27,705 nt of DNA from Haplomitrium mnioides (GCA_049999725.1 JBNGIS010017683.1:1-27705); one strand, 5' to 3'; numbered from the stretch's first letter, positions 1 to 10,302 are shown. Numbers and translations: made by a program. Notes: generated by a model not told the origin, from the letters alone.

Positions 1-18
1 AGAGAGAGAGAGAGAGAG
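1..18. repeat. (AG)9 microsatellite
   Basis: Nine perfect AG units at the window edge; the array may continue outside. Confidence 0.95.
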
Positions 19-186
19 CCGTTGCGCTGTACGTTCCTCCACACAAGAGATAGATCGATTGATTGATAGTGAGGGGTCAAAGGTTCCCCTTATGTATACA
101 TCCATGCCCCTCTATATATAGGGGTATACTATGTTCTATAACAAATAATAATATAATACCATAAACTAAAATAATCCCTACCAACA
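1..186 (-). mobile_element. Partial LTR (5' end of an LTR on the minus strand)
   Basis: Read on the minus strand, this stretch starts with TGTTGG at 186, has a TATATATAG box at about 120-112, and runs into a CT/AG microsatellite at the window edge. TG at the border, an AT-rich leader and a TATA box about 70 bp inside match the U3/R part of a short plant LTR, Copia-like in style. The rest lies outside the window, so neither the second border nor a target duplication can be checked. It may instead be a solo LTR. The LTR identification is inference from structure. Confidence 0.45.
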
Positions 187-983
187 GGACTTATACGCCT
201 TGGCCTCCTTCGGACATGGGAGGTGGAGCCCTCTGTCCTCATGGCCTTGCTCCTAGCCCGACCCAGCTCTCCGCGCCATCCTTCCTGGCCATATTTCTGA
301 GGTCATTCCAAATCAATCCCAACTTCTGATGGAACCGATCAAAACCCGCTTCCTCATACTCCAGCCAACTCCTTAACCTGTTTTTACTCTTTTTCACCCT
401 TTAGTGCCCATGGTTTATGAGTCTTGGGCTCAAAGTGTTGTGCTAGCTTAGGTTAGACACAAAAAATAGAAAGAACCCCAAAAACACCAACCTATAAGCA
501 ACAAGTAAAATCGAAAGGGAGGTAGGAGAAGGAGATTAGAGGAAGGATGCGGGCATGCTGTGAAGGAGGCATGCATGAAGGGAGGATCAGCCAAACATGG
601 GAGGAATGTGAGCAATGATTGAAGGAGCTGGAAGATGTCGTTGGAGGATTGCGCCAAGGTTTCGTTGGGAATCATCATGGGAAAACTTATCGCATGGCAG
701 ATTGATCAGGAAGGAGAATGCAAGCAGGTTGAGCAGAGGCAGGCATCGAGAGAGGAGATTGAGGCATCAAGGAGAGGATTTGTGCGATTAGGGAGATAGA
801 GCGATTGAGGAGGCGCTGTGGCAAATCGTGGAGGAATCAGGTTGCATGGAGGAGTGCGCCAGCAAGCTCAAAGAAGAGGATGGGAAGGGGAAATTGAGCG
901 AGGCGAGCAGGAGGGGGAGGCATCGTTGCAGATGGGCAGCGGGCGAGCAGCGTTGCAGATGGGCAACCAAAGGGAAAGATAGC
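187..983. other. Gene-free stretch, possible retroelement remnant
   Basis: No convincing gene. On the minus strand about 190-365 an open stretch reads through 'FDRFHQKLGLIWNDL', which could be the tail of an element feeding the LTR at 186, but I recognise no domain. From about 500 the plus strand becomes purine-rich (GGAGGA, GAGGCAT words) and open in several frames through base bias only. Confidence 0.4.
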
Positions 984-1071
984 GCAGGGGGATCATTGCG
1001 TACAAGATAACGCAGGGGGATCCTTGCGCAGAAGATAATGCAGGGGGATCCTTGCGCAGAAGATAGCGCAT
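984..1071. repeat. Tandem repeat, 28-bp unit, three copies
   Basis: Units start at 984, 1012 and 1040, each opening with GCAGGGGGATC and ending in AAGATA. The last two are nearly identical. A fourth, diverged start appears at 1068. Confidence 0.85.
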
Positions 1072-1133
1072 GGGGCTCCAATTTCACCAAGGGGCTCCAA
1101 TTTCACCAGGGGCACCAATTCGATTTCACGAGG
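1072..1133. repeat. Tandem repeat, about 19-bp unit, three copies
   Basis: GGGGCTCCAATTTCACCA occurs at 1072 and 1091. A diverged copy (GGGGCACCAATTCGATTTCAC) starts at 1109. The array directly abuts the 28-bp array. Confidence 0.8.
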
Positions 1134-1433
1134 GGGCCTGCAATTGATCAGAGGCGATGGATCAATTGGCTGGAGAATCGAAGAGCAAAGCTTCAGGGAG
1201 GAATCGCATGCAAGGAGGATGGAGAATTCACCAAGAGATGAAAGATTTGCAAGGAGTATGGAGGCTGTCACCAGGTTTGATCATTAGAGGGAGGAAGGAG
1301 TTTGAACTGAGTTGGAGGAATTTGAAGAGGAGCATTCGATGGTGGGGCATCCGCGCAGCGCAGGGGGACCGCATTCGATCAAGAGGAGAATTCGAGCACC
1401 ATGGGGCAAGCAAAGTGAGCATTGGAAATTCTG
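1134..1433. other. Gene-free stretch before the oxidase pseudogene
   Basis: Purine-rich sequence with no recognisable coding signal. It contains another GCGCAGGGGGA word at about 1356, showing that the 28-bp repeat family is dispersed here. Confidence 0.5.
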
Positions 1434-2013
1434 TCTCCTTTTCCTAACATTGCTGCTGAGTGTTTAAAATATGGACTAGACATCACAAAAGAACCGATTC
1501 CTATGGTCCTAGCTGCCCATTATACTTGTGGAGGGGAAACATCAATTACAGGTCTTTCAGCAGCTGGAGAGGTTACTTTTACAGGTTTACATGGTGCGAA
1601 CAGACTTGTCAGCATCTCATTGGCAGAGGTCTTGGTATTCGCACAGCGAGCTGTAGAACACTCTATAGCCTATGCCAAAAGCATGGCAGGCTTGCAATTC
1701 AACATCGATGAAACAAACGAGTGGCCATGCCTACTACCTGTGGTGCCGCATGATTTATAGCGAGAAGAAATTGTCGGGTTTACCAAGATTCAAAGAGCTA
1801 AGCTACAACAAATCATGTGGGATTATGGTGGAATTATTCGATCAACGGAGAGATTGACAATAGCTTTAGTGGAGCTGACAGATCTTGAAGTGGTGTGGGA
1901 AGATCATTTGTTCAAACATGGCTGGCAACCAAGTATGGTCAAGGTGGAAGTATGCAAAATGTGAAATTAGATGTCAGTTGCTCACCTAGTCATGAGCAGT
2001 GCACTTTCAAGGC
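1434..2013 (+). pseudogene. AO: L-aspartate oxidase (plant NadB/AO) pseudogene, C-terminal half
   Basis: L-aspartate oxidase is the plastid flavoenzyme that oxidises aspartate to iminoaspartate in de novo NAD synthesis. One frame reads [16 protein letters not shown], then AAHYTCGG, then [14 protein letters not shown] and [11 protein letters not shown]. These are the conserved substrate- and FAD-binding blocks of the succinate dehydrogenase/aspartate oxidase flavoprotein family, with plant AO wording. The frame has a TAG at 1758-1760. It then continues through QIMWDYGGIIRSTERL and WEDHLFKHGW to a TGA at 1962-1964, and the C-terminal LVMSSALSRQ follows. About seven codons are missing between CGG and ETSITGL. 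The first half of the protein is absent. There is no intron across about 580 bp, so it may be a retrocopy fragment or a captured piece of gene. It is clearly non-functional. Confidence 0.85.
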
Positions 2014-2709
2014 AGGCAAAATCCCATTCCAAGGAGGTGGCTGCATTGAATCAAGAACGCGAGGAAAAAACGCTAGAGGTCGAGAAATCACTGCTAACAA
2101 CAAAACAAAGAAAGATCTTGCAAATAACAAGGCTATAGTTCTTACATCAAAGAGAGCAACTAGCAAGGACAAATGAAAACATAACTAAACTAAGTCAAGA
2201 CACAAATGAAACAAAGAGCTAACTAAGGAATAAATGAACAAAAAAACTCAAAGCTACTTTATGTTGGCTATAAATAAACAGCCGCTAAACTTAGGAGGGG
2301 CAACAATCAATGGCTAAGTTATGGGGAGAGTACTTTTGGATTGGCTTTGACTAAAATTAGTATTTAAATTAGTTAGAGGGAGTTTTATTTGTGCGTCACA
2401 AGGAGTAGCCTTTGTGTACGGTTGTTATTTGTGTTAGCTGCTGCTAAGGTGGGAATAAGTTAGTGGGGGTCAAGGGCAACCAACTTATTAGGGGCTTAAA
2501 GCTTATGTGCAAGAGCTCGTTGTGGGGGGTATAGGCTCATTGTGGGCTCATTATAGAGGATTCACTTTAGGAGTCATGGGTGTGCGACACGGAGGAGGAG
2601 GAGGAGAAGAACAGTGAAGAGAGGCTACCATGCAAGGAGGTCTAGAGGTGTTGCGGTTGGGCGTGAGGGGCTACAGACTTGGGGTGGACTATGGAGTCGT
2701 GGAGGGCAC
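2014..2709. other. Gene-free stretch, retroelement target region
   Basis: The oxidase frame runs on for about 40 codons of Glu/Lys/Gln-rich, coiled-coil-like sequence (QEREEKTLEVEKSLL and so on), interrupted by stops. I recognise nothing in it. Further on the DNA is GT-rich, with GGAGGA runs near 2590. The LTR retrotransposon inserted at its right edge. Confidence 0.45.
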
Positions 2710-2713
2710 ACGG
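2710..2713. repeat. Target site duplication, left copy (ACGG)
   Basis: ACGG directly precedes the 5' LTR and is repeated right after the 3' LTR. Confidence 0.75.
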
Positions 2714-3551
2714 TGTCGTGTTGTGGGTCGGCTACTACTTGAACCTATCAAGGATCTCTCTATGAAAAGGAGTATGTAAGTGCAATTCATGAAGTAGATA
2801 TTGATCTTATGAGGAACCAGACCTGCCAAGGAGATGTGGGAGGATTAGGTGCTCATTAGAGGGAAAATGGGTTTTTTGGTTTTTCAGCAAAATTTGTACA
2901 GAGTAAACTGCATTCTTTTTAGATAATGATTGGAGCTAATATTTCATAGGCATATTATTTATATTAAATGTAGTTAGTATCAATTTACAAAAGTGAAAAA
3001 TCTATTGTAAACCAGGAGTTATAATTGGCCAAAGGTCAAGTAAGACTCAACTGAAAAGTCAAAACAAAGAGTATATAGATAATATAAAATGAAAATATTA
3101 TTTTATAGGCAGAAATATTATTTAATAAGCTTTTCAACAAGACATAGTACAGGCTATTTGGACTAGTATCAAGGATTTTAGATGGATTCTTCTAGAAGCA
3201 CTAAAAAGGAGAAAAGTCAAGACAAGCTACTTTAATCTTTGACTTACTCTTTGAGGGAATCTCGAAATATGAAAGTAGCTTTTGCATTAGGTACAAATAA
3301 AAGAGAATCAGCTGACTAGGTCAGATGCTTAGTCAAGGGAAGCTCCAAATGAGAAGCTTCTTCTTGAAAAAGTTAAAGTTACTTTAGGACTACTTTTGAG
3401 AAAAGCTCTAAATGAGAAGCTTCTTGGGAAAAAGGCAAGGATACTTTAGTAGATATTCTAGGAGATACTTTTGAATTTAAAATTAAAAGGCTAGCTTTTA
3501 CCTAGGGTAAAAGCATCTCTAGGTTTTACTAGTAGTAATTAATTAGACTAG

Positions 3552-3558
3552 TATATAA
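3552..3558 (+). promoter_or_regulatory. TATA box of the 5' LTR
   Basis: TATATAAGGAGGGAG occurs here and again at 11151 in the 3' LTR. It is the only well-placed plant TATA box in the LTR and is the likely element promoter. Confidence 0.6.
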
Positions 3559-3818
3559 GGAGGGAGAAGAGAGAGCAAATGGGACCTAGTTTTCATTTTG
3601 AACTTGGAGAGGCTTGAGCTTAGACTTCATTAGAGGAGCTCATTCTTGGAGAACTATTGGGGAAGCGCTTGGAGGAGCTCTTGGAAGAGCTACTAAGAAG
3701 ACTCATTGGAGGAGGACAATCAGCTAGGGATTTCCAATCAAGCGACGAGTTTTGGATGTCAAGTGAAGACGTGACGAGAAAGTAGCTACGGATTTCAGAA
3801 ATTGTGAGATGAATAGAC

Positions 3819-4025
3819 AATGTACTGCCACCACGCAACAACAATGAGTTGAAACGTTTTATCAACTTGATAAACTACTACTTATTCTTGCTAAACGACT
3901 TTGCCTCTTTAGTTGCACCATTGTATCAACGTTTGTATTCTTCAACGGAGTGGGTATGGACTCTAGAGCATGAAAGATCATTCCATTGCATCAAGGAGAG
4001 AGTTCTAAACGGCTTCAACGGGTGA
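3819..4025 (+). pseudogene. Pol (RT connection) fragment embedded in the 5' LTR
   Basis: One open frame reads NNNELKRFINLINYY, then DFASLVAPLYQRL, then EWVWTLEHERSFHCIKERV, and stops at 4023-4025. This is the thumb/connection block after reverse transcriptase in gypsy-type pol (ELK.FLG..NYY, PLY.LL, W..E...F...K). The element's own pol has a differently worded version of this block at about 8200-8310, so the LTR piece comes from another element family. The same fragment is in the 3' LTR, so it was captured before this insertion. Confidence 0.75.
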
Positions 4026-4426
4026 CTAAGAAATTACCATCGTAGTATGAGTATTTATAGTGGCTAAGATCCATATGCGTCAACAGTTGGTTGAGCAATT
4101 TGGAGTGGAAAGAATGGAGCAAATTTTGGCAGATCCTAAACTATTTGTGTTTCCTATTCTAATTCAAGCAATTTGCGAGGTCCATATCTTTGTATTATGG
4201 TAGGTGTGGCGGAAAGACAAACTCAAGTGAAGGAACACTGTCAATGCACAAAACTGAGAACGACGATGAGATCGCAGAAAATTCTTTGTGAAATTTCAAA
4301 CGCGTTGGTGCTTGCAAAAGGAGCAATCCCAAACATGTCTATGCGGCCAATGTGTTGATGTGCGTTTACTAGCTACAGCCAGATACCCTGTGTATTTCCA
4401 GAGAAGAAAACGCGTACTACGACAGT

Positions 4427-4444
4427 TGGTGAACCTGACGTGAA
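4427..4444 (+). other. Primer binding site
   Basis: TGGTGAACCTGACGTGAA begins two bases after the 5' LTR, where the minus-strand primer tRNA should pair. It begins with the TGG that complements a tRNA CCA end. I could not assign the tRNA. Confidence 0.6.
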
Positions 4445-4475
4445 ACTTTTGGGGTAGTTCAAGTGAGCATTCATC

Positions 4476-5948
4476 ATGGATGGTTCAGGGTCTTCTCACT
4501 CTTCAGGTATGCAAATTGATCCAGCGATGGCTCAAATGTTTCAAGCTTTTGCTTTCTTTATACAACAACAACATATTACAGAGCATAAGGAAGCAATGGC
4601 TACCAAAGCCTTGCAATCTATTGTGAGGATTTTGGACCAGTTTGATAGTCGCAACATCTCAAGATATATCAAGTTATATTCTTGAGAAATTGAGCTACAC
4701 AAGGTACCAGAACAAGAAAGAATTGAGTCCTTTGAGCTTGTTGTTGTACCGGAGATTCGACACCAAGTGAGATGGATTATTCAAGATCACAAATAGAGTT
4801 GGGATAATTTTGTCGTACAATTAAAGGAGGAATTTTCTTTGGAAGATGCAGATAGAGTCACCAAGAAGTCATTCCTTGAGTGGGTAAGCAAAGGCGACAA
4901 AGACTTAGTTGCCACAAAGTTATTACGAGAATTTGAGCGACAATTTGCGCAACTTTCAAGGGTTGAGAAACTCTCGTTAGCAGTTGATAAGGTAGAGCTC
5001 TTTTTACAATCATCAATTGGAAGTTTGCAAGCAGAGCTGGAGGTGTTACTTGAAGACAGAACAAAGGAAAATGGGCTAACTTCAAATTGGAAGAAGTTAT
5101 ATGAAGCGGTTAGCATATTAACGAAAAGGGAGCTAAGAAGAGGCAAGGTAGTGGCTCAACCTGAAACTAGACCACCGCCACGCATTATACCACGAAAGTA
5201 ACCAGTCATCAATCCAACTGGTGCAGCACCAAATGCAGTAATTCCAAATTCTTTGATCACTCCTTAAAAGGATTCAATAGAGAAACTAGTCAAGGGGATA
5301 AAGGATCTGAAGATTCAAGTTGCCAAATTGGAAGAAGCCAAGGGTGTGACAGAAAATCGGTTAACAACAATACCAGGGTTTGTGCAACGATGTATTTGGT
5401 GCGATAGCACCGATCATTCACGAAAAGAGTGTGATGACTTTGGCATGAAGCTAAGTACAGGAGTATTGTGTTGGAAAGAGGGAAAATTTGCTCTCAAATA
5501 GAGTAATGAGATTCTATGGACCAATTTTAGGAAAGGACGAATGAAAAAGTCAGTAGAAGAGTTGATGGCTAAAAATGCAGCAACAACAATGGAAGCATCA
5601 TCATATGCGGTCAGGGTGGATGCTAGTTTTGGCCCACATGAGCAAACAAGAGCTATTTGGAGTAGAGCTATAGACACTATAGTAAAAGGGAAGACTTCAA
5701 GAGAAGAAAAATTGAGAACGACAGTAGTAATACGAAATGCTAGAGGGTGGGAGGATCCAGTGGACACAATATCCATTCATGCATATATTGCACGAAGCCA
5801 CCATGAGGTATTATTAGAAGAGAAAAGAAAGAGAGATGAAGTTGGTTCCTCTGAAGAAAGGTCGAAACAACAACTACGAGGAGATAAAAGACAACCATCA
5901 CAATCAACTTGTGAAGAGGTTATGGAGGAGGTTGTAATCAAGAAGTGA
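4476..5948 (+). pseudogene. gag: gag relic of the LTR retrotransposon
   Basis: The gag polyprotein forms the particle and binds the element RNA. The first frame starts at ATG 4476 and continues in the same frame through in-frame stops at 4683, 4794, 5199 and near 5500. A capsid-like helical region reads SFLEWVSKGDKDLVATKLL and continues with FERQFAQLSRVEKLSLAVDK at about 4865-4995. A zinc knuckle CIWCDSTDHSRKEC (CX2CX4HX4C) lies at 5391-5432, which fixes the identity. Downstream, up to the stop at 5946, the frame is charged and of unknown role. The frame then changes, and pol continues in another frame from about 5945. The interruptions make it a pseudogene. Confidence 0.85.
5391..5432 (+). 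other. CCHC zinc knuckle of gag
   Basis: Perfect CX2CX4HX4C spacing (C-IW-C-DSTD-H-SRKE-C) in the gag frame; this is the nucleocapsid RNA-binding motif. Confidence 0.9.
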
Positions 5949-6760
5949 GAGGCAAGACCAAGGAAAAGGAGCAACATCTAGCCTACAAGTTGCAATCCGA
6001 TATAGAAGCAACTACGGATCTCAAGGGGGTTCTAGAAGAGAAAGTGTTAAATGCCAAGGTGGAATTCACCTTACGAGAGATTCTTGGCATTGCCAAGAAA
6101 GAGTTTCATGACGTGATCATTGATACCATCAAGAGAAAGAGGCAGCTTATTACAGAAGTTGCAGTGTCACATGCAATGGATACAAGAGTGACAAAAGACG
6201 AGAAAGAAGCATTGGTAAACTGTTGCTCAAATTTCAGAATCGACAAAAATCTGGATGAAAAGGCTGCTAGCCATTATGCAATTGATCACTAGGCTAGAGA
6301 AATTATGGAGACTTTGATCAAGATAGGTGACCTTTCTGATCCTGTTATAACACTCATTGACCATGGTTCAGAAGTTAACATCATGTCAAAAGAGATCTAC
6401 AATCGTGGGAAGTGGCCGATCAATGTAGAGCATGGTTGGATGATCCAAAGTGCTAGTAATTTAAAGGGAAAATTATATGGAGCTTGTCCAGATGTGATGG
6501 TGAAGATTGGGGATGTGGTTGTTACTCAGAATCTATTTGTGCAAGAGGAGACTTCTTACCCGATCATTTTGGGGCAGCAATTTATCATAGCTGTCTGAAT
6601 GGAGACAAAGGTTTTAGGTGATGGCTCATCATATGCACGACTAAGGGGTAAGGATGGGAAGAGGACAGTTCAGTTCATAACAGTCCCAGCCAACCACGAA
6701 AGAAATAGGGACACCTTGAGAAATTACGCGCTACCGAACGTAAAAGAGGAATTTACTGAT
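5945..6760 (+). pseudogene. Aspartic protease region of pol (relic)
   Basis: The frame shifts relative to gag at about 5940. A helical segment (SDIEATTDLKGVLEE, FTLREILGIAKKEFHDV) leads into the retropepsin-like domain. That domain has TLIDHGSEVNIMS at 6347-6385, with the putative catalytic D-H-G at 6359-6367, and ends in the IILGQQFI block at about 6566-6589. The catalytic triplet is DHG rather than DTG or DSG. I recall related plant and fungal elements with DHG or DEG here, so this may be a lineage trait. TAG at 6290-6292 and TGA at 6596-6598 break the frame, which carries on to METKVLGDGSSYARL before a further shift near 6770. Confidence 0.8.
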
Positions 6761-6769
6761 TTTTAATCA

Positions 6770-8312
6770 GTACCACTATAGAGCAGGATTATAGTGGTAT
6801 AAAGGAGAAGGAAGGCCTGCAAAAGTATGAAGAATCAGGTTGCAAGAAGTTTGGACATATTTCATATGATGCAATGGTGGTACATATTCCGATTGAAGGT
6901 TTGTCAAGAGAAAACCATAGGGTAGTGAGAAAAACCAAAAAACAACTAAAAAGAGTGGGTGTTTTGAGTGAGGAAGAGACTATTAATGGTATATATCTGG
7001 AGCTGGGGGTGCAGGATATTTTAGAGGAAGCATTGGAAGCGATTGGCAAGCTCAAACAAGGAAATCAAGATCAGATCGTACAGCTACATTCTCGCAAGGT
7101 CTACTCAATTATTGCAGATTTTCTACAACATGAAGTTCAAGTAGAGACCAAGTATAAAACAGTAGACAAGAAGGTACGACCTGTGGCATTACCTTTACCA
7201 TTGGATTCCAAGTTACAAGAGTTACAAGCTTCCAAAGAGAAAAGCTTGAGAGAGGTAGGGCAGATTGGTCACAAATTTACGGATGCTACACTTCAAGAGC
7301 TGAAAGTGGGGTCAAATGATTTTCTGTTGCCAATAGAAGAGCTTAAATTCAAAGAAATGTTGAGGAAACATGGAAAAACATTTTCTTTTACAACAGCTGA
7401 AATTGGGTGTGTTGATCCGGAGGTAGTAGCTCCAATGGTGATATTTACTATTCCACATGCGCCATGGGATTTACGATCTATTCCAGTCCCTATAATGCAT
7501 ATTCCCATGCTTATGGACTTGTTAAAAGAGAAGCTACAAATGAGGATTCTTGAACCATCTTTTGCGCCCTACTCGAATCGTTGGTTTACAGTTCCAAAGA
7601 AGAATGGAGGACTACGATTTATTCAAGATATGCAGCCTATCAACCAAGTTACAATTAGAAATACAGGGGTGGGACCTATAGTTGATGAATTTGCTGAAGT
7701 TTTTGCAGGTAGAGCTATTTATTCTATTGGGGACCTCTATTCAAGGTATGATCAATTCCAACTTAATGTGGGGAGCAGGGATATCACCACTATGAGAACT
7801 CCAATAGGGTTGGTAAGGATGTGTACTTTGCCGCAAGGAGCAACAAATTCAGTTGCTCATATGATGAGTGGGATGAATAAAATATTGCGGGAGTTTATTC
7901 CAAAGAAGACTATGCCTTTCTTGGATGATCTTCCAATCAAGGGTTGTATGGAAGAAGGTAAAGATGAGTTCTTCAATCAGAGGGGGTGTTTTAAATTTGT
8001 TACTGACCATATTTCAGATTGTGACCAGATCTTATCGAGGCTGGAAGAAGTACACTTAACCCTTTTAGGAGCTAAATCACTATTTGGAGTATGTGAAGTG
8101 GTCATTGTAGGACATTTGTGTGGATGGTATCGACGAAAACCTGATCCAAGTAAAGTGAATGCAATTCAAATGATGAAGAGCACATTGACTTTGACAACTA
8201 AGGTACGCAGATTCTTACGAGCATGTGTTTTTTATCACATATGGATTCCTCATTTTGCACATATAGCAGATCCTCTTTATTCCTTATTAAGAAAAGGAAA
8301 GAAGTTCAGAGG
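6770..8312 (+). pseudogene. Reverse transcriptase of the gypsy element (longest open part)
   Basis: This is the longest open stretch of pol, with a 490-codon open frame from 6874 and homology extending upstream to about 6785. The RT blocks are in order: KEKLQMRILEPS with WFTVPKKNGGLRFIQD (about 7525-7630), NQVTIRN, YSIGDLYSRYDQFQL, TPIGLVRMCTLPQGATNS, and the catalytic F-L-D-D at 7918-7929. The fingers-palm order and the LPQGATNS block are typical Ty3/gypsy. The connection block RFLRACVFYHIWIPHFA ends the domain at about 8210-8260. The frame is lost at about 8310, where the reading passes to the frame used by RNase H. FLDD is a tolerated form of YxDD in this group. Confidence 0.92.
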
Positions 8313-8775
8313 GAGGAAAAACAACGAGCAGCAATGCGACAATTGAAGGAAATCTTGTTTTCACCACCTATTCTTTGACGAGTTTCATATGAAGGAGGTA
8401 AGCCAATAGTGCTCACAATGGATACAAGTCCTATAGCTATTAGATGGGCTTTGGGGTAAGATGATGAAGAGAGACAGCGGTATGCAATGAGATTTGGAGC
8501 AAAAGTGTTGAGTGAGAGGCAAAGAAGTTATCCTCAAGTCAAAAGAGAGCTCTGGGGAGCAGTGACGACCATAAAAGCTGAGAGAGAGTATTTGATTGGA
8601 GCACCAATCATAGTGGACACTGATTGTCTACCACTACTTGGGATGATCACCAACTGCACCACTCCAGATATTGCTATGCTACGGTGGATTGCATATATCA
8701 AATCGCTAAATCCAACATTCAAGCATATTGATGGAAAACAAAATTAGATTGCAGATATGTTGTCTAGAGCTTGAT
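8313..8775 (+). pseudogene. RNase H domain of the gypsy element
   Basis: RNase H removes element RNA from RNA:DNA hybrids. In this frame the domain begins with VLTMDTSPIAIRWALG and continues after a stop at 8457 through RFGAKVLSERQRSYPQVKRELWG, which holds the conserved Glu of the active site. DTDCLPLLGM and the terminal IADMLSRA (after a stop at 8745-8747) complete it. Three in-frame stops (near 8377, 8457 and 8745) disable it; the 8457 TAA is consistent with a C-to-T change of CAA. Confidence 0.85.
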
Positions 8776-8792
8776 TTAAGAAGGAGGAAGCG

Positions 8793-10259
8793 ATGATCGA
8801 AGACACGGAGGAGATCGGTACTTCAGTTTATTCTCAAGCTCAAAAATGTGTAAGTGTTTATCAACTTGACTTCAGGGAGGATTTGTATGAAGGTGAATGG
8901 TTAGAAATTGGGTATTATCTCAACACTTTGACAAAAAAGTTGGAGTGGAGTACTGCTCAGTTTCAGCAAATCAGAAAGAAGGCTTATCAATATTTATTGC
9001 AAGATGGTTATCTTTGGAAGAGGGCTAAACGTGGGAATGAGATGCCACAACGAATTGTGACACAAATCAGTGAACAAAAATAGCTATTGAAGGAATTTCA
9101 TGAAAGCTTATAGGCTGGACATCGAGGTATCTTTGCTACTCATGCCAAGCTTAAGGAGAGGTATTGGTGGAAAGGTATGTACAATGATGTGGTTTCTTTT
9201 GTGGAGGCTTGTCCAACATGTCAAATATATTCAAAAATTCGTCATAGAGATGGTTTGCATCCAACTTATACGCTTGCTTTGCATTATAAATGGGTTGTGG
9301 ATTTAGTCACCATGCCTATAGGAGTTTGGCAGAGCCGCTACTTAGTGTTAGCAAGGGAGGATTTATCAAATCAAGTCGAGGGTAGGGCCTTGCAAGTGAA
9401 AACAACAGAGGCAATTTGCAAATTTCTGCTTGAGGATGTCATTTGTCACTATGGATGTGTGGGGAAGATTACAGCAGATAGAGGAGAGTTAGATGCTCAA
9501 GAAGCAAGAGAATTCTTTGCTCAATGTGGGGTCAAATTGGCCCTTACTACAACTTACAACCCTAAAAGAAACGGAAAGAGTGAACGAGGACATCCACCCA
9601 TCATTAAAGCTCTTGTGAAGGCTTGCAAGGAGAAAGCATCTGAGTGGCCAAGGCTTCTTCCATTTGCTCTATGAGTTGATAGAACAACTCATAGCACAAT
9701 CACTGGTTACATGTCTGTTGAGTTAATCCAAGGCCAAAAACCGATTATACCTATTGAGGATCATATTCCAACTTGGAGTGCCTTACCTTGGGAGGATCAT
9801 ATCTCATGAGAGGAGCTGCTTGCACTACGGATCAGGCAGTTAGAAAGAAGACCTGAAGATATTGAGCCAGCAATGGAAAGATTGAAGAAAGCTCGTTTGA
9901 AGAACAAAGAGAGGTTTGATCGCCAACATCGGTTGAGGCCTAAGCAGATTCATGAAGGAGATTGGGTGTTGGTGTATGACAATAGCTTGGACAATCAACA
10001 TAGTGCACTCAGAAAATTTTATAAGCACTGGTTTGGACCGTATGTAGTAGCAACAGTGCAAGACAATGCTACTTATTCTCTAAGAGAATTAGATGGGACA
10101 CATGTCAAGGTTCCAGTCGCTGGTAAACGCGTTAAACTCTTCAAGAACAGAGATGGTGCTATGGATATTGAGGAGATGCCTTCTCAAGATGATCCTTATA
10201 CAGAGAAGACATCAAGTTCATCCACTCCTTCAGGTGAAAGTCGACCACAACCTTTTTGA
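8793..10259 (+). pseudogene. Integrase of the gypsy element
   Basis: Integrase inserts the cDNA copy into host DNA. The HHCC zinc domain has His at 9099 and 9120 and Cys at 9210 and 9219 (CPTC). The catalytic core has Asp 9300 (VVDLVTMP), Asp 9477 (TADRGEL) and Glu 9582 (NGKSERG), with 34 residues between the last two. The C-terminal part has HWFGPYVV at about 10026-10049, the GPY module, and ends at TGA 10257-10259 with no chromodomain. In-frame stops are at about 9081, 9111, 9672 and 9807. At 9111 and 9672 a Trp codon appears to have become TAG or TGA. Confidence 0.92.
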
Positions 10260-10290
10260 TTTTGGTGCATACCGGAGGATGCACAGGTTT

Positions 10291-10302
10291 AGAGGGGGTG
10301 AA
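10291..10302 (+). other. Polypurine tract
   Basis: AGAGGGGGTGAA directly abuts the 3' LTR start, where plus-strand DNA synthesis would be primed. It has one T interruption. Confidence 0.8.

Larger units (their letters stand above)
2714..4424 (+). repeat. 5' LTR, 1711 bp
   Basis: It aligns over its whole length with 10303-12023, and similarity stops exactly at TG and CA borders. It contains a TATATAA box at 3552-3558, so U3 is roughly 2714-3580 and the remainder is R/U5. An imperfect internal direct repeat (AAATGAGAAGCTTCTT) lies at about 3348 and 3411. Positions 3819-4025 encode a piece of foreign pol, given as a separate entry. Confidence 0.95.

Noticed and set aside
448-1271. Several open frames of 60-100 codons on both strands
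   Set aside because: Purine-rich sequence with short tandem repeats keeps frames open; the translations show no family motif.
3620-3865. 81-codon minus-strand frame in the 5' LTR (also 11219-11464)
   Set aside because: It is the antisense shadow of LTR sequence that includes the start of the embedded pol fragment; its serine-rich text reflects base composition.
4064-4200. A second protein-like stretch in the LTR (RQQLVEQFGVERMEQILAD)
   Set aside because: It reads well in both LTRs, but I could not link it to any family, so it is not listed as a gene.
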